A stretch of DNA of 64,000 bases. Source: Syntrophaceae bacterium UBA2280 (GTDB lineage: Bacteria; Desulfobacterota; Syntrophia; Syntrophales; Smithellaceae). The notes below the pieces were generated by a model that saw only the letters and a list, made by a program, of their open reading frames with translations, had not been told where the DNA came from and did not search any database. Made by a program: the position numbers and the translations under genes. Positions 1-7,529 of this stretch are shown here, one piece after another. Numbering within the stretch: position 1 is the first letter of the stretch; each line of letters starts with the position of its first letter. The stretch covers positions 5,176-69,175 of the forward strand of contig DDWS01000048.1 of the NCBI GenBank assembly GCA_002347685.1, given 5' to 3'.

Positions 1-268
1 ACTCCATTGCGGGGTCGTGATATCTGCTGAAAGCGAGGCACAGGATATCCTCTTTGCTGCTGATGAAATTGTACAGGTTTCCAAGATTAATCCCCGTGGC
101 TTTCGAAATGTCACGCATGGTGGTCTTGGAGTATCCTTTTTTTATGAAGAGCTTCGAAGCCTTTTTAATGATTTGGAGCTGTCTTTTATTGGTAGCATCC
201 CTATTGATGCCCTGGAGCTTCGTTACGGCTTGTTTGCGTTGACGAACCATATTTGCAGTTTCGGTCAT
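1..268 (-). CDS. TetR/AcrR-family regulator, N-terminal part (cut by window edge)
   Basis: The minus strand encodes the DNA-binding domain of a TetR regulator. Translation begins at an ATG at 268 behind a GAGAGGG ribosome site and runs off the window start. About 89 residues are visible. A basic lead-in is followed by the helix-turn-helix (KGYSKTTMRDISKATGIN, then LYNFISSKEDIL), the classic TetR pattern ending in a Y/F-hydrophobic-SKEDIL helix. The ligand-binding half lies outside the window, so effector and targets cannot be inferred. The next gene, 479-1423, is on the same strand upstream of it. Confidence 0.88.
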   Translation of the reverse strand, partial: MTETANMVRQRKQAVTKLQGINRDATNKRQLQIIKKASKLFIKKGYSKTTMRDISKATGINLGNLYNFISSKEDILCLAFSRYHDPAME

Positions 269-478
269 GGATTCCCTCTCTAAAGAACAGCTTTTCGCTC
301 CATATCGCTCTGACGTTTTATTGCCGAGACATCTGACCCGATCACATCATCATCTCTTCCGCATGGTCACGACGTCATTACCAGACCATTTTATGAAAAG
401 CAAGGTCGGATCAGACATCTTTGCATAACTCATCGAAAAGTGATCTTTTTCCCGCCATGGAACATGCAGATCATCTCT

Positions 479-1423
479 TCACGGGTTTTTCTCTTTCAGG
501 AAACCCAGGTACACCGACGATGTTTCTTCCGGCTTTTCCATCATGGGGAGATGGCCGCATTCTCTGATAATGGCCAATTTCGCGTTTCGTATATTTTTTT
601 CAAAAACAGCGGCGGCGGAAATGTGAAGTACCTTGTCCGAATCCCCCCATACGATCAGCGTCGGCGCATCGATCAAATGAAGATTGCCTTCCAGTTCGGT
701 GAGACCGGTGTTCATCAGGTCCTGGAAAATTTTTACGTTAAAGGGAGCGGCCTTCATAGCGTTTTTCGCAAGATGCCTTTTGATGAACGACGGCAGAGCG
801 GGCGGTTGGACAAAATTGATCTCCAATAACCGGTCAAACCCTTCCGGATCTTCGACCAGCAGAGGATTGACGCCTTTTTCCAAAAGCAGGGTCAGCTCGC
901 TTTTTTCCGGAGACTGCACACCCGCCGAGTCAAACAATCCGAGGCTGTAAACCATTTCCGGATAAGCCGCGGCGAAACTGCCGGCAATGTTGCCACCCAT
1001 TGAATTTCCAACAATATGAAATCCGGGCAGTTCCAGTTTCCGGGCAAATGTCATGATCGTTTCCACCTGAAACTCGATGCTGTAGGTCACATCCTGAGGC
1101 TTGGAACTTTCTCCAAAACCCGGAAGATCGGGAATGATGACCCGATAACCGGGGGTCAGGTACTTGGCAAAACTCAGCCAGTTTTCCTTGCTGCCGCCAA
1201 AGCCGTGAAGCAGAACGATCGCGTCACCGGCCCCCCCGTCGGCATAAACGATTTCCATGCCGTCGAGGCTCACCGACTGAATCGTGAGCCCGGCTTCCCT
1301 GTACATACCATCGACCGCCCTGCCGTATAAATAAGAAGGACCGGCAAAATAGATCAGCGCAGAAACGATCACGATCACCAGGACAATTGCCGTAAATATT
1401 ATTTTTTTTGAAAGTGCTTTCAT
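479..1423 (-). CDS. alpha/beta-fold hydrolase with N-terminal membrane anchor
   Basis: A 314-residue alpha/beta hydrolase. The ATG at 1423 is preferred over the longer reading frame because it starts a hydrophobic signal anchor (residues about 8-28) and lies just behind a G6 stretch; the longer frame would overlap the upstream HD gene by more than 100 bp. Visible core: oxyanion-hole motif HGFGGSKENW, nucleophile elbow GNSMGG, an acidic turn (WGDSDKVL) and the catalytic histidine in CGHLPMMEKPEE. This is the pattern of esterases, lipases and C-C bond hydrolases (MhpC/2-hydroxymuconate-semialdehyde-hydrolase-like). The substrate is unknown. The anchor suggests a periplasmic or membrane-associated enzyme. 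Confidence 0.85.
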   Translation of the reverse strand: MKALSKKIIFTAIVLVIVIVSALIYFAGPSYLYGRAVDGMYREAGLTIQSVSLDGMEIVYADGGAGDAIVLLHGFGGSKENWLSFAKYLTPGYRVIIPDLPGFGESSKPQDVTYSIEFQVETIMTFARKLELPGFHIVGNSMGGNIAGSFAAAYPEMVYSLGLFDSAGVQSPEKSELTLLLEKGVNPLLVEDPEGFDRLLEINFVQPPALPSFIKRHLAKNAMKAAPFNVKIFQDLMNTGLTELEGNLHLIDAPTLIVWGDSDKVLHISAAAVFEKNIRNAKLAIIRECGHLPMMEKPEETSSVYLGFLKEKNP

Positions 1424-1475
1424 TTTAACCCCCCAAAATATTTTATAAGTTTTTCCGGACTCCTGAAAAATACGC

Positions 1476-2738
1476 TTATTTGCGATTCCCCTTTTTATGC
1501 TTCCCTTTGCGGCCGCCGATCCTGCGGGCCTGATGGTTGATTCTCTGCTTGTATTCGTTGATGAATTCCACGGACGACAGGTATTTGTCAGCAAAAGACA
1601 CGATAAAGGATTCTTTATACATCGGAGGAACCAGTGTCAGCGGCCACATGTGCTTCCTGATAATGTCCTCTTCGACCTCATTGATCGGGAAATGCTTTTT
1701 CGCGTTGATTGTGGCAATTTTGGGGTGCTCGAGGCCGTGATATTTCTCTTTGGGAAGATCCGGCACATCATGATTACGCCAGTCATACAAAAAGAAATCA
1801 TGCAAGAGCGCGCCGCGCGCCGCGGAACGGTAATCGAGCTTCAGATATTTGCAGATCCGGTAGGACAGATAGGCCACGTCGTGCACATGATGATAGATGG
1901 AGGAATTATGATGAAAGTAGTCTTTGAGCTTCAGAAATTCCGGATGCTCGCAGATATCCTCGATCATCTCGTAATACTCCTTTTCAAAGGGCTTTCGCCC
2001 CGCCAGCTCCAAAATGATTTTCTCCTGAATCGGCTTGAGAAATGTATCAATTCGATCTTTGATCTTGTTATTGATGTTGTTGCTGATGTATCGGTTCAAG
2101 GCCGGGAAAGCGCTGCGGTATCGCTGCAGGGATTTCATAATCGTCTCTATTTCTGTATTGCTCAGATTAAAATATTCCGAATACAGATAGGCGACTCGTT
2201 GCCGGAAAGCACCAAGCGCCATCACGGAGCAGGTGTAATCAATCAGAAAATAAGCTCCGAAGGCGATCATGGCGGTTTGAAGGATTTCAGAGCTCAACAA
2301 AACCACGAAGCCCGACACGGCGGGGTGGATCACAAACAAAAACACAACGGCCAGCATCGTCCAGGCCGCCGAAAAATGGAGACAAACCCTACCATGCAGA
2401 TTGAATTTGCTGTCCGAGTAATCCCACAGCTTCAATTTGAATACTTTTTCAGCCAGCGCGCCTACTGCATATTCCATTGCGGTCAGCGCAAGGCCGAATA
2501 TTATAAACTGCCAGACATAGTTCCACTGAGAAAAATAGTGGTGCAGCCAGATGACGACAACCGCCCCCGTCCCGTATATGGGAACGAAGGGCCCGAAAAG
2601 AAATCCGGCATTGATATATTTCCTCTGACGGACTGAACGGTAAATAACCTCCAGCACCCAGCCGGAAAAGGAATAGATTGCGAAAAAAGCCAGATAGTAT
2701 AAAACGTTCAAACCATCGTCCGGCAGCATAGCCCGCAT
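1476..2738 (-). CDS. CmpB/DUF1113-type membrane domain fused to an HD phosphohydrolase domain
   Basis: A 420-residue two-part protein. Residues about 10-180 carry several membrane segments with an SGWVLEVIYRS start and an INAGFLFGPFVPIYG motif, typical of the putative ABC-transporter permease family CmpB (DUF1113). After a linker, residues about 270-390 form an HD domain: YHHVHDVAYLSYRI, then GALLHDFFLYDW with the HD pair, later HP and KHMWPL histidines and FADKY. HD domains hydrolyse phosphate bonds or nucleotides. The combination suggests a membrane-tethered cytosolic phosphohydrolase. The C-terminus is a basic tail rich in K, G and R. The start could be the ATG at 2738 or the one three codons later. 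The alpha/beta hydrolase follows 52 bp downstream on the same strand. Confidence 0.82.
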   Translation of the reverse strand: MRAMLPDDGLNVLYYLAFFAIYSFSGWVLEVIYRSVRQRKYINAGFLFGPFVPIYGTGAVVVIWLHHYFSQWNYVWQFIIFGLALTAMEYAVGALAEKVFKLKLWDYSDSKFNLHGRVCLHFSAAWTMLAVVFLFVIHPAVSGFVVLLSSEILQTAMIAFGAYFLIDYTCSVMALGAFRQRVAYLYSEYFNLSNTEIETIMKSLQRYRSAFPALNRYISNNINNKIKDRIDTFLKPIQEKIILELAGRKPFEKEYYEMIEDICEHPEFLKLKDYFHHNSSIYHHVHDVAYLSYRICKYLKLDYRSAARGALLHDFFLYDWRNHDVPDLPKEKYHGLEHPKIATINAKKHFPINEVEEDIIRKHMWPLTLVPPMYKESFIVSFADKYLSSVEFINEYKQRINHQARRIGGRKGKHKKGNRK

Positions 2739-2897
2739 GTCCCCATGATAAAATAACTGTCTTTTGTTGATCTTGAACTAAAAGTTTCTGGATTTTGTCA
2801 CATTATTTGTTTTCATTCAAGGCCTTTCACAAATCATGGCACAACCGCACCGGTTATGGTAGGTTCACTGAAATCCAAACCCGGAGGAACGCATCGA

Positions 2898-3419
2898 ATG
2901 AATCCCTATCCGATACGCGCCTGTTCGCAAGATGACAGCGATACGCTTTCCGAAACGATCCGGGAGGCATTTCTCGATGTGGCGGAGCGCTTCGGGCTCA
3001 ATTGCCACAACAGCCCCCGCCATCCCTCCAACTGCCGTACGGACTGGATTCTCCGCGATATGAATCGCGGCGTCGTCTACTATATTCTGGAAAAGGACGG
3101 TCAGTCCGCAGGCTGCGTTGCGGTGGAAAAAATCAGCGACGAGACCTGTTATCTGGAGCGACTTGCCGTCATTCCATCCCAACGACATCACGGATACGGC
3201 GAAGCGCTTGTCTTCCATGCGCTGGCGCAGGCAAAGGACATGGGCGTCCGGCGCGTGGAAATCGGCATTATCGCTGAAGACCACGCGCTGAAGAACTGGT
3301 ACGAAAAGATGGGATTCATCGAAAAAGCGGGCAGAGACTTTTCGCATATGATCTTCAGGGTCACCTTTTTATTTTACGACTTTGATCTGTGTCGTCCGTG
3401 CCCCGGACCCGAAAGCTGA
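2898..3419 (+). CDS. GNAT-family N-acetyltransferase
   Basis: A 173-residue acetyltransferase of the Gcn5 superfamily. The ATG at 2898 follows GGAGGA with proper spacing and is preferred to an upstream start at 2856. The acetyl-CoA-binding region is recognisable: LERLAVIPSQRHHGYGEAL corresponds to motif A (V/I-x-P-x-x-R-x-x-G-x-G), and NWYEKMGF is the usual motif B ending. The acceptor cannot be predicted. It stands alone between the divergently oriented HD gene and the downstream serine hydrolase. Confidence 0.87.
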   Translation: MNPYPIRACSQDDSDTLSETIREAFLDVAERFGLNCHNSPRHPSNCRTDWILRDMNRGVVYYILEKDGQSAGCVAVEKISDETCYLERLAVIPSQRHHGYGEALVFHALAQAKDMGVRRVEIGIIAEDHALKNWYEKMGFIEKAGRDFSHMIFRVTFLFYDFDLCRPCPGPES

Positions 3420-3543
3420 AGACAGGGTGTTGCTTTCCGGCAATGATACTTGTATATTGTCAATCTTCATCCGTCATTGACGAATGCGTTTTTTTATGTG
3501 TTTTCCCTTATTCCATCAATCTCATCGGGAGGAAGCTATCATC

Positions 3544-4722
3544 ATGAACGTTGTCTCGTCATCTGTTATCGCACTGCTTGCGGCTGTTTTATTTCTGGGT
3601 TCGCCCGCCGTATCCTTCTGTCAGAACACACTCGACCCCCTGCTGAAGCCTTATCTGAAAAGCCATGAACTGCCGGCTCTGGCTGCGGCAATGGTCAAAG
3701 ACGGAAAGATTATCGCCGCAGGCGCTGTGGGAACCCGCAGGATCGGGCATAACATCCCGGTTACGGTCAACGACCGGTTTCATCTGGGTTCCGACACGAA
3801 GGCCATGACCGCTCTTTTGATCGCGATGCAGGTGGAGAAAGGTGAAATTGATTGGGATTCGACTGTCGCTCAAATCTTTCCCGAAATGGTCCCCGGGATG
3901 CCTCCGGATGTCCGAACCATTACTGTTTTGCAACTGCTTTCCCATACCAGCGGGGTTCCCGCCGACAATGAGGTCCTCTCCCGACTGCTTGCCCAGTCGC
4001 TTTCCGAAACCGGAAATCTCAACGAGCTTCGCTACTGGCTTGTTCAGCAGTGGTCCAAGATCCCGCTGGAAAACAAACCGGGAGAAAAATTTGAATACGC
4101 AAACATGAACTATGTCGTCGCCGGCGCGATCGTCGAACGACTTGAAGACAAGACATGGGAAGAAGTCATCGTCGATAGAATCTTTTTTCCTCTGGATTTG
4201 AAAACGGCCGGCCTGGGCCATCAGTCTTCACTGGGCAAAATAGACGCGCCGGTCGGACACGCGATTGTCAACGACAAGGCCCTGGCAATTCTCGCGGGTC
4301 CCTGCGGAGACAATCCGCCGATTATCGGCCCCGCCGGAACCGCTCACATGTCCATTCTGGATTTCGCGAAGTGGGCATCATGGAACGCCGCTCAGGGAAA
4401 GCGCGGCCCGCAGCTTGTCACGCCCCGGACCCTGATGAAATTGCACACGCCTGTCACGTCCATGCCGGAAAGAAAGGATGCCGCCCCGGGCACTCCGTCT
4501 CAGGGTGGATATGCGCTGGGCTGGGGGCAACTCGGCGTTGATTGGGCGCCCTACCCCCTCCTTTATCACGGCGGATCCAACGGGATGAACCTCGCGCACA
4601 TCTGGGTGGATACAAAAAAAGATCTGGCGATGGTGATCGTCACCAACATCAGCGGCGCGAAGGCCAATGAAGCGCTTCTGTCCATCGCCGGCGAGCTTTA
4701 TAGACAACACGCGGGAAAATAA
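3544..4722 (+). CDS. secreted serine hydrolase, beta-lactamase/DD-peptidase family
   Basis: A 392-residue member of the class C beta-lactamase/penicillin-binding-protein superfamily (AmpC/AmpH/EstB type). The ATG at 3544 follows GGGAGGAA and begins a Sec signal peptide (residues about 1-25, ending near SFCQ). Catalytic motifs are intact: SxxK as GSDTKAMTALL, YxN as YANMNYV, and the third-box HGG as YHGGSNGM. In this family HxG replaces KTG, which favours peptidase or esterase activity rather than true beta-lactam resistance. The likely location is the periplasm or outer surface. It ends 11 bp from the convergent PAS gene. Confidence 0.88.
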   Translation: MNVVSSSVIALLAAVLFLGSPAVSFCQNTLDPLLKPYLKSHELPALAAAMVKDGKIIAAGAVGTRRIGHNIPVTVNDRFHLGSDTKAMTALLIAMQVEKGEIDWDSTVAQIFPEMVPGMPPDVRTITVLQLLSHTSGVPADNEVLSRLLAQSLSETGNLNELRYWLVQQWSKIPLENKPGEKFEYANMNYVVAGAIVERLEDKTWEEVIVDRIFFPLDLKTAGLGHQSSLGKIDAPVGHAIVNDKALAILAGPCGDNPPIIGPAGTAHMSILDFAKWASWNAAQGKRGPQLVTPRTLMKLHTPVTSMPERKDAAPGTPSQGGYALGWGQLGVDWAPYPLLYHGGSNGMNLAHIWVDTKKDLAMVIVTNISGAKANEALLSIAGELYRQHAGK

Positions 4723-4733
4723 CGCGACGGGAA

Positions 4734-5087
4734 CTATTTTTTCACCCAGTTGATTTTGTCGAGGTTGGGAATCACTTCCGGCAGGGGACAAATGAATTCA
4801 ACAAAGCCTGCAAACAATCCGTTTTCAAGGCGGGGTGCCTGATACAGCATGACGGTGACACCCTTGATCTCAACCGTGTAGGCGTAAGGCTGCTTCTTTT
4901 CAAACAAATCGAGAATCTTTTTTTGCGCCGCAGGCGGGTGGCATTCCATCATGTTTTGGCCGATCAGATCCCGCCCGCCGGATTTTTTAAAAATCAAGGC
5001 GGCGCGCTCATTCATCGACACAATGATGCCTTCCGCGTCACAGACCGTGATACCTACCGGCAATTCATCAAACCATTCGGTGCGCAT
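4734..5087 (-). CDS. single-domain PAS protein
   Basis: A 117-residue protein that is essentially one PAS domain. It opens with WFDELPVGITVCDAEGII, continues to an NERAALIFKK core and ends in the beta-sheet with ECHPPAAQKKILDLFEKK and GVTVMLYQAP. There is no output domain, so it may sense a ligand and act through a partner. The ATG at 5087 is chosen because GAAGGAT lies directly before it and the upstream QueG-like gene stops at 5093, a spacing of 5 bp that indicates translational coupling. Confidence 0.8.
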   Translation of the reverse strand: MRTEWFDELPVGITVCDAEGIIVSMNERAALIFKKSGGRDLIGQNMMECHPPAAQKKILDLFEKKQPYAYTVEIKGVTVMLYQAPRLENGLFAGFVEFICPLPEVIPNLDKINWVKK

Positions 5088-5092
5088 GCTGA

Positions 5093-5797
5093 TTATCCTT
5101 CCTGTGTGCTTCTTTTTCCGTATGGGCAGACGGACACGCAGATGCCGCAAATGTGGATTTTCCTGTCAAGCCTTTCGATGGAGAGCCTGCGGCAGGCATC
5201 GCGGCATTTGAAAGCATCGTAAAAAACATCCCTGTCGAGTGTATCCTTCCACAGCCTGCCGTTGGCCGCCTGCCCCGGGCACGCATCCACGCAGATATTG
5301 CAGTTCCCGCAGCGACTTTCCGTGAAAGGAACACCCGGCTTTTCAAACCGGTGATCCGTCAGCACCGTTGCCAGGCGGACGCGAGGACCAAATTTTTCGG
5401 AAACCAGCAAATCCGTTTTACCGATCCATCCAAGGCCCGCGCGGGTCGCGGCCATTTTGTGGGAAAAGTTTAATCGCAGTGTCGCGGCGAAACGCTCGCT
5501 CAAATCGCTGTCTGTCATGGTGGATTGAATCGGAACGCAGGGAATGGCATTTTGTTCCAGAAACCGGGATATTTTCGCCGCAACGCCATTGAGCTCGTCG
5601 TTGGTGGATTTGTATAATTCATAGTAAGCCGCCGTCGGACCGTTTTCAATTTCATCGATGATCGTGTCATCGAGCCTTTTCCCGATGGCAATGGCGTAAC
5701 GGAAGGGGTAATGGTCGCGGATCAGATCACCCATGTCGGCAAACCCGATTACGTAATCCTTATCGTTCGGAAGAATATTGATGATTTCGTTTTGCAT
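5093..5797 (-). CDS. short QueG-like [4Fe-4S] protein
   Basis: A 234-residue protein resembling the catalytic core of epoxyqueuosine reductase QueG. The region AATRAGLGWIGKTDLLVSE matches the conserved QueG/DUF1730 segment. It is followed by a bacterial-ferredoxin pair of cluster motifs: CGNCNICVDACP, then separate cysteines in KCRDACRR and CGICVSVCPYGK. Full QueG proteins are usually over 300 residues and carry a longer N-terminus, so this is a truncated paralogue class common in anaerobes and is probably not the tRNA enzyme itself. It is coupled with the PAS gene downstream, suggesting a redox-sensing pair. Confidence 0.8.
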   Translation of the reverse strand: MQNEIINILPNDKDYVIGFADMGDLIRDHYPFRYAIAIGKRLDDTIIDEIENGPTAAYYELYKSTNDELNGVAAKISRFLEQNAIPCVPIQSTMTDSDLSERFAATLRLNFSHKMAATRAGLGWIGKTDLLVSEKFGPRVRLATVLTDHRFEKPGVPFTESRCGNCNICVDACPGQAANGRLWKDTLDRDVFYDAFKCRDACRRLSIERLDRKIHICGICVSVCPYGKRSTQEG

Positions 5798-5868
5798 GGT
5801 TCAGGTCGCCCCGGCTTTCTTTTGATCCGCCGGAAGCCCCCCCCCGCGTCATCTTCATGCCCTCTCCC

Positions 5869-6309
5869 TTACTCTTCGAGGCTCTCGACATCGGCCAGAT
5901 CCTGCATCCTTCCTGCCGCGCGTTTGTTCTTCTTGAGATTTTCCTTATCAATGAACTGGACCGGCACACCCTCTATCGCAATCCCGACTCTCAAAGAGTA
6001 GCAATCATCAAATTTAACCCCCGGGAGAGTGGTCCAGATATCAATCCGGGTGGGAGGATAGCCCAACTCGATGATCTGGTCTTCTTCCGTAAAATCCTGC
6101 TGCTTTAATCCCAGAGATCCGAATCCGAATGCTTCGAGCGCTTTGACCATCCGGACCGCGTTGTCCGGCGCATGATCTACCCAGATGTCCATGTCCTTTG
6201 TGTAGCGGGGATGACCGTGAAACGCCACGGCGTAACCGCCTACCAAAAGATACCGGACATCATGCTCGTTTAGTGATTTTATAAACTCTCTGAAGTCCTT
6301 GCTCAGCAT
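5869..6309 (-). CDS. nucleotidyltransferase of MNT/AbiEii type
   Basis: A 146-residue small nucleotidyltransferase. The fold signature is visible: VRYLLVGGYAVAFHG gives the GG motif, and YTKDMDIWVD gives the DxD metal ligands, followed by a third acidic position near RIDIWTT. Such proteins resemble DUF6036/AbiEii-like antitoxin or toxin partners. The gene overlaps the preceding small gene (6260-6445) by 50 bp, an arrangement typical of two-gene toxin-antitoxin-like units. Whether it modifies a tRNA, a protein or a partner toxin cannot be read from the sequence. Confidence 0.82.
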   Translation of the reverse strand: MLSKDFREFIKSLNEHDVRYLLVGGYAVAFHGHPRYTKDMDIWVDHAPDNAVRMVKALEAFGFGSLGLKQQDFTEEDQIIELGYPPTRIDIWTTLPGVKFDDCYSLRVGIAIEGVPVQFIDKENLKKNKRAAGRMQDLADVESLEE

Positions 6310-6445
6310 GATACCCCCATGAGTTGTATTCGTTTCTTATCTGTTCGAGCGCATCAAGGCGCTCCTCATAAGATTTTGTCCGCCAGAATAAGTAGTCTTT
6401 GGGCTGCTCGTGGATTTTATATTTGTGAAGGACCCTGCTGATCAC
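6260..6445 (-). CDS. small conserved protein, partner of the nucleotidyltransferase
   Basis: A 61-residue protein starting at GTG 6445 with GGGAG about eight bases before it. Characteristic phrases are QPKDYLFWRTKSYEERLDAL and a terminal QRVYKITKR. I recognise this as the short gene that usually precedes DUF6036-type nucleotidyltransferases. Its 3' end overlaps the nucleotidyltransferase by 50 bp, so the two are co-translated. It is strongly charged and probably helical. Its role as toxin or antitoxin is inference only. Confidence 0.72.
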   Translation of the reverse strand: MISRVLHKYKIHEQPKDYLFWRTKSYEERLDALEQIRNEYNSWGYHAEQGLQRVYKITKRA

Positions 6446-6542
6446 CGTTTAATCTCCCTTTGTAATTCATCAAAAAAAGGACTTCACCGGCCGTCATGTT
6501 GCAAATCCTGTGATGTGATCATAGCATATCGTTTCGATTCTG

Positions 6543-7523
6543 TCATCCGGTGGATGTGTAGTGAATAACTCCGGCAGAAACGTTTTCTTGAATCGCACCG
6601 TCTTTTTTAAGAGCCTGAAGATAAACATAGGTTTCATTGAGTGCCATGAATTTTTCCCAGTCGTCCCAGTTGGCTGCGGCCGCGCCGATGATACCGGCGC
6701 AGATGTTGTAGGTGGTTCTGGGCTCCCGGCCGATGCTTTTGTGCAGCGCCTGCTTTTTTATGGTGTGGTGGGCGCGGATTTCTCTGATCCGTTCATCGAT
6801 GCCTGAAAAGGCGTTTCCGTGACCCGGGTGAAGGGTGGTGATCGGCAACCCTTCAATCAAGTCGAGCGATTCAAGATAGCTGCCAAGCGGCTGAAAGTCT
6901 TCATCGTGGATGTTGGGGCTGAGGGAAGGTGCAATGTAGGGCAGGATGTGATCTCCCGCCAGCAGCACGCCTTCATCGCGGAAGAAAAAACATACATGGC
7001 CCGCGGCATGTCCCGGCGTGAAGATCACCTCAAAGGACCGTCCTCCAAACCGGCGAATTTCGTTTTCCTGCAGAAAAGAATGGACTGTAAACCCTGGAAT
7101 GCGGCTGCGCATGTCTTCAATTTCCTCGACGATGGCTTCGACATCGGGGCCGGACATGCCGTGTCTGGCATAAAACATCCGGGCCTGAGCGATCAGATTA
7201 TCCGCATCCTGAAAATGCGCGTGAATCTGATGGGCAACGCCGGTCAGATGAATTTTCGCTTTGGATTTCTCCTGAATCACGCCGGCCATGCCACAGTGGT
7301 CAGTGTGAACGTGCGTCAGATAAATATCGCGGATCGATTCGACGGAAAGCCCGATGCTTTTAAAATCACTATCCATCCGCTCAAAGGCGCCCGGCATGAT
7401 CATGCCGGTATCAAACAGCGCGACATCCTGACCGTCCACCAAAGCATACACGTGTACGTGACGAAGGCGAAAGGGCATGGGCAGGGTGATGCGGTAAAGA
7501 TTATTTTCAACTTCGCTGATCAT
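6543..7523 (-). CDS. MBL-fold metallo-hydrolase (glyoxalase-II-like)
   Basis: A 326-residue metallo-beta-lactamase-fold enzyme. Metal ligands are all present: THVHTDHCGM (HxHxDH), TPGHAAGHVCFF (third His), GDHILP (bridging Asp) and TLHPGHG (last His). The C-terminal third is a helical extension seen in thiolester hydrolases of this superfamily. The start at 7523 lies 6 bp after the typA stop, so it is in the same transcription unit. The substrate is not predictable; a thioester or acyl-glutathione-like compound is plausible. Confidence 0.86.
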   Translation of the reverse strand: MISEVENNLYRITLPMPFRLRHVHVYALVDGQDVALFDTGMIMPGAFERMDSDFKSIGLSVESIRDIYLTHVHTDHCGMAGVIQEKSKAKIHLTGVAHQIHAHFQDADNLIAQARMFYARHGMSGPDVEAIVEEIEDMRSRIPGFTVHSFLQENEIRRFGGRSFEVIFTPGHAAGHVCFFFRDEGVLLAGDHILPYIAPSLSPNIHDEDFQPLGSYLESLDLIEGLPITTLHPGHGNAFSGIDERIREIRAHHTIKKQALHKSIGREPRTTYNICAGIIGAAAANWDDWEKFMALNETYVYLQALKKDGAIQENVSAGVIHYTSTG

Positions 7524-7529
7524 ACAGTC

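Noticed and set aside
1497..2636. 379-codon open frame opposite the CmpB-HD gene
   Set aside because: It is the antisense shadow of a gene with clear domains, and its translation matches no family.
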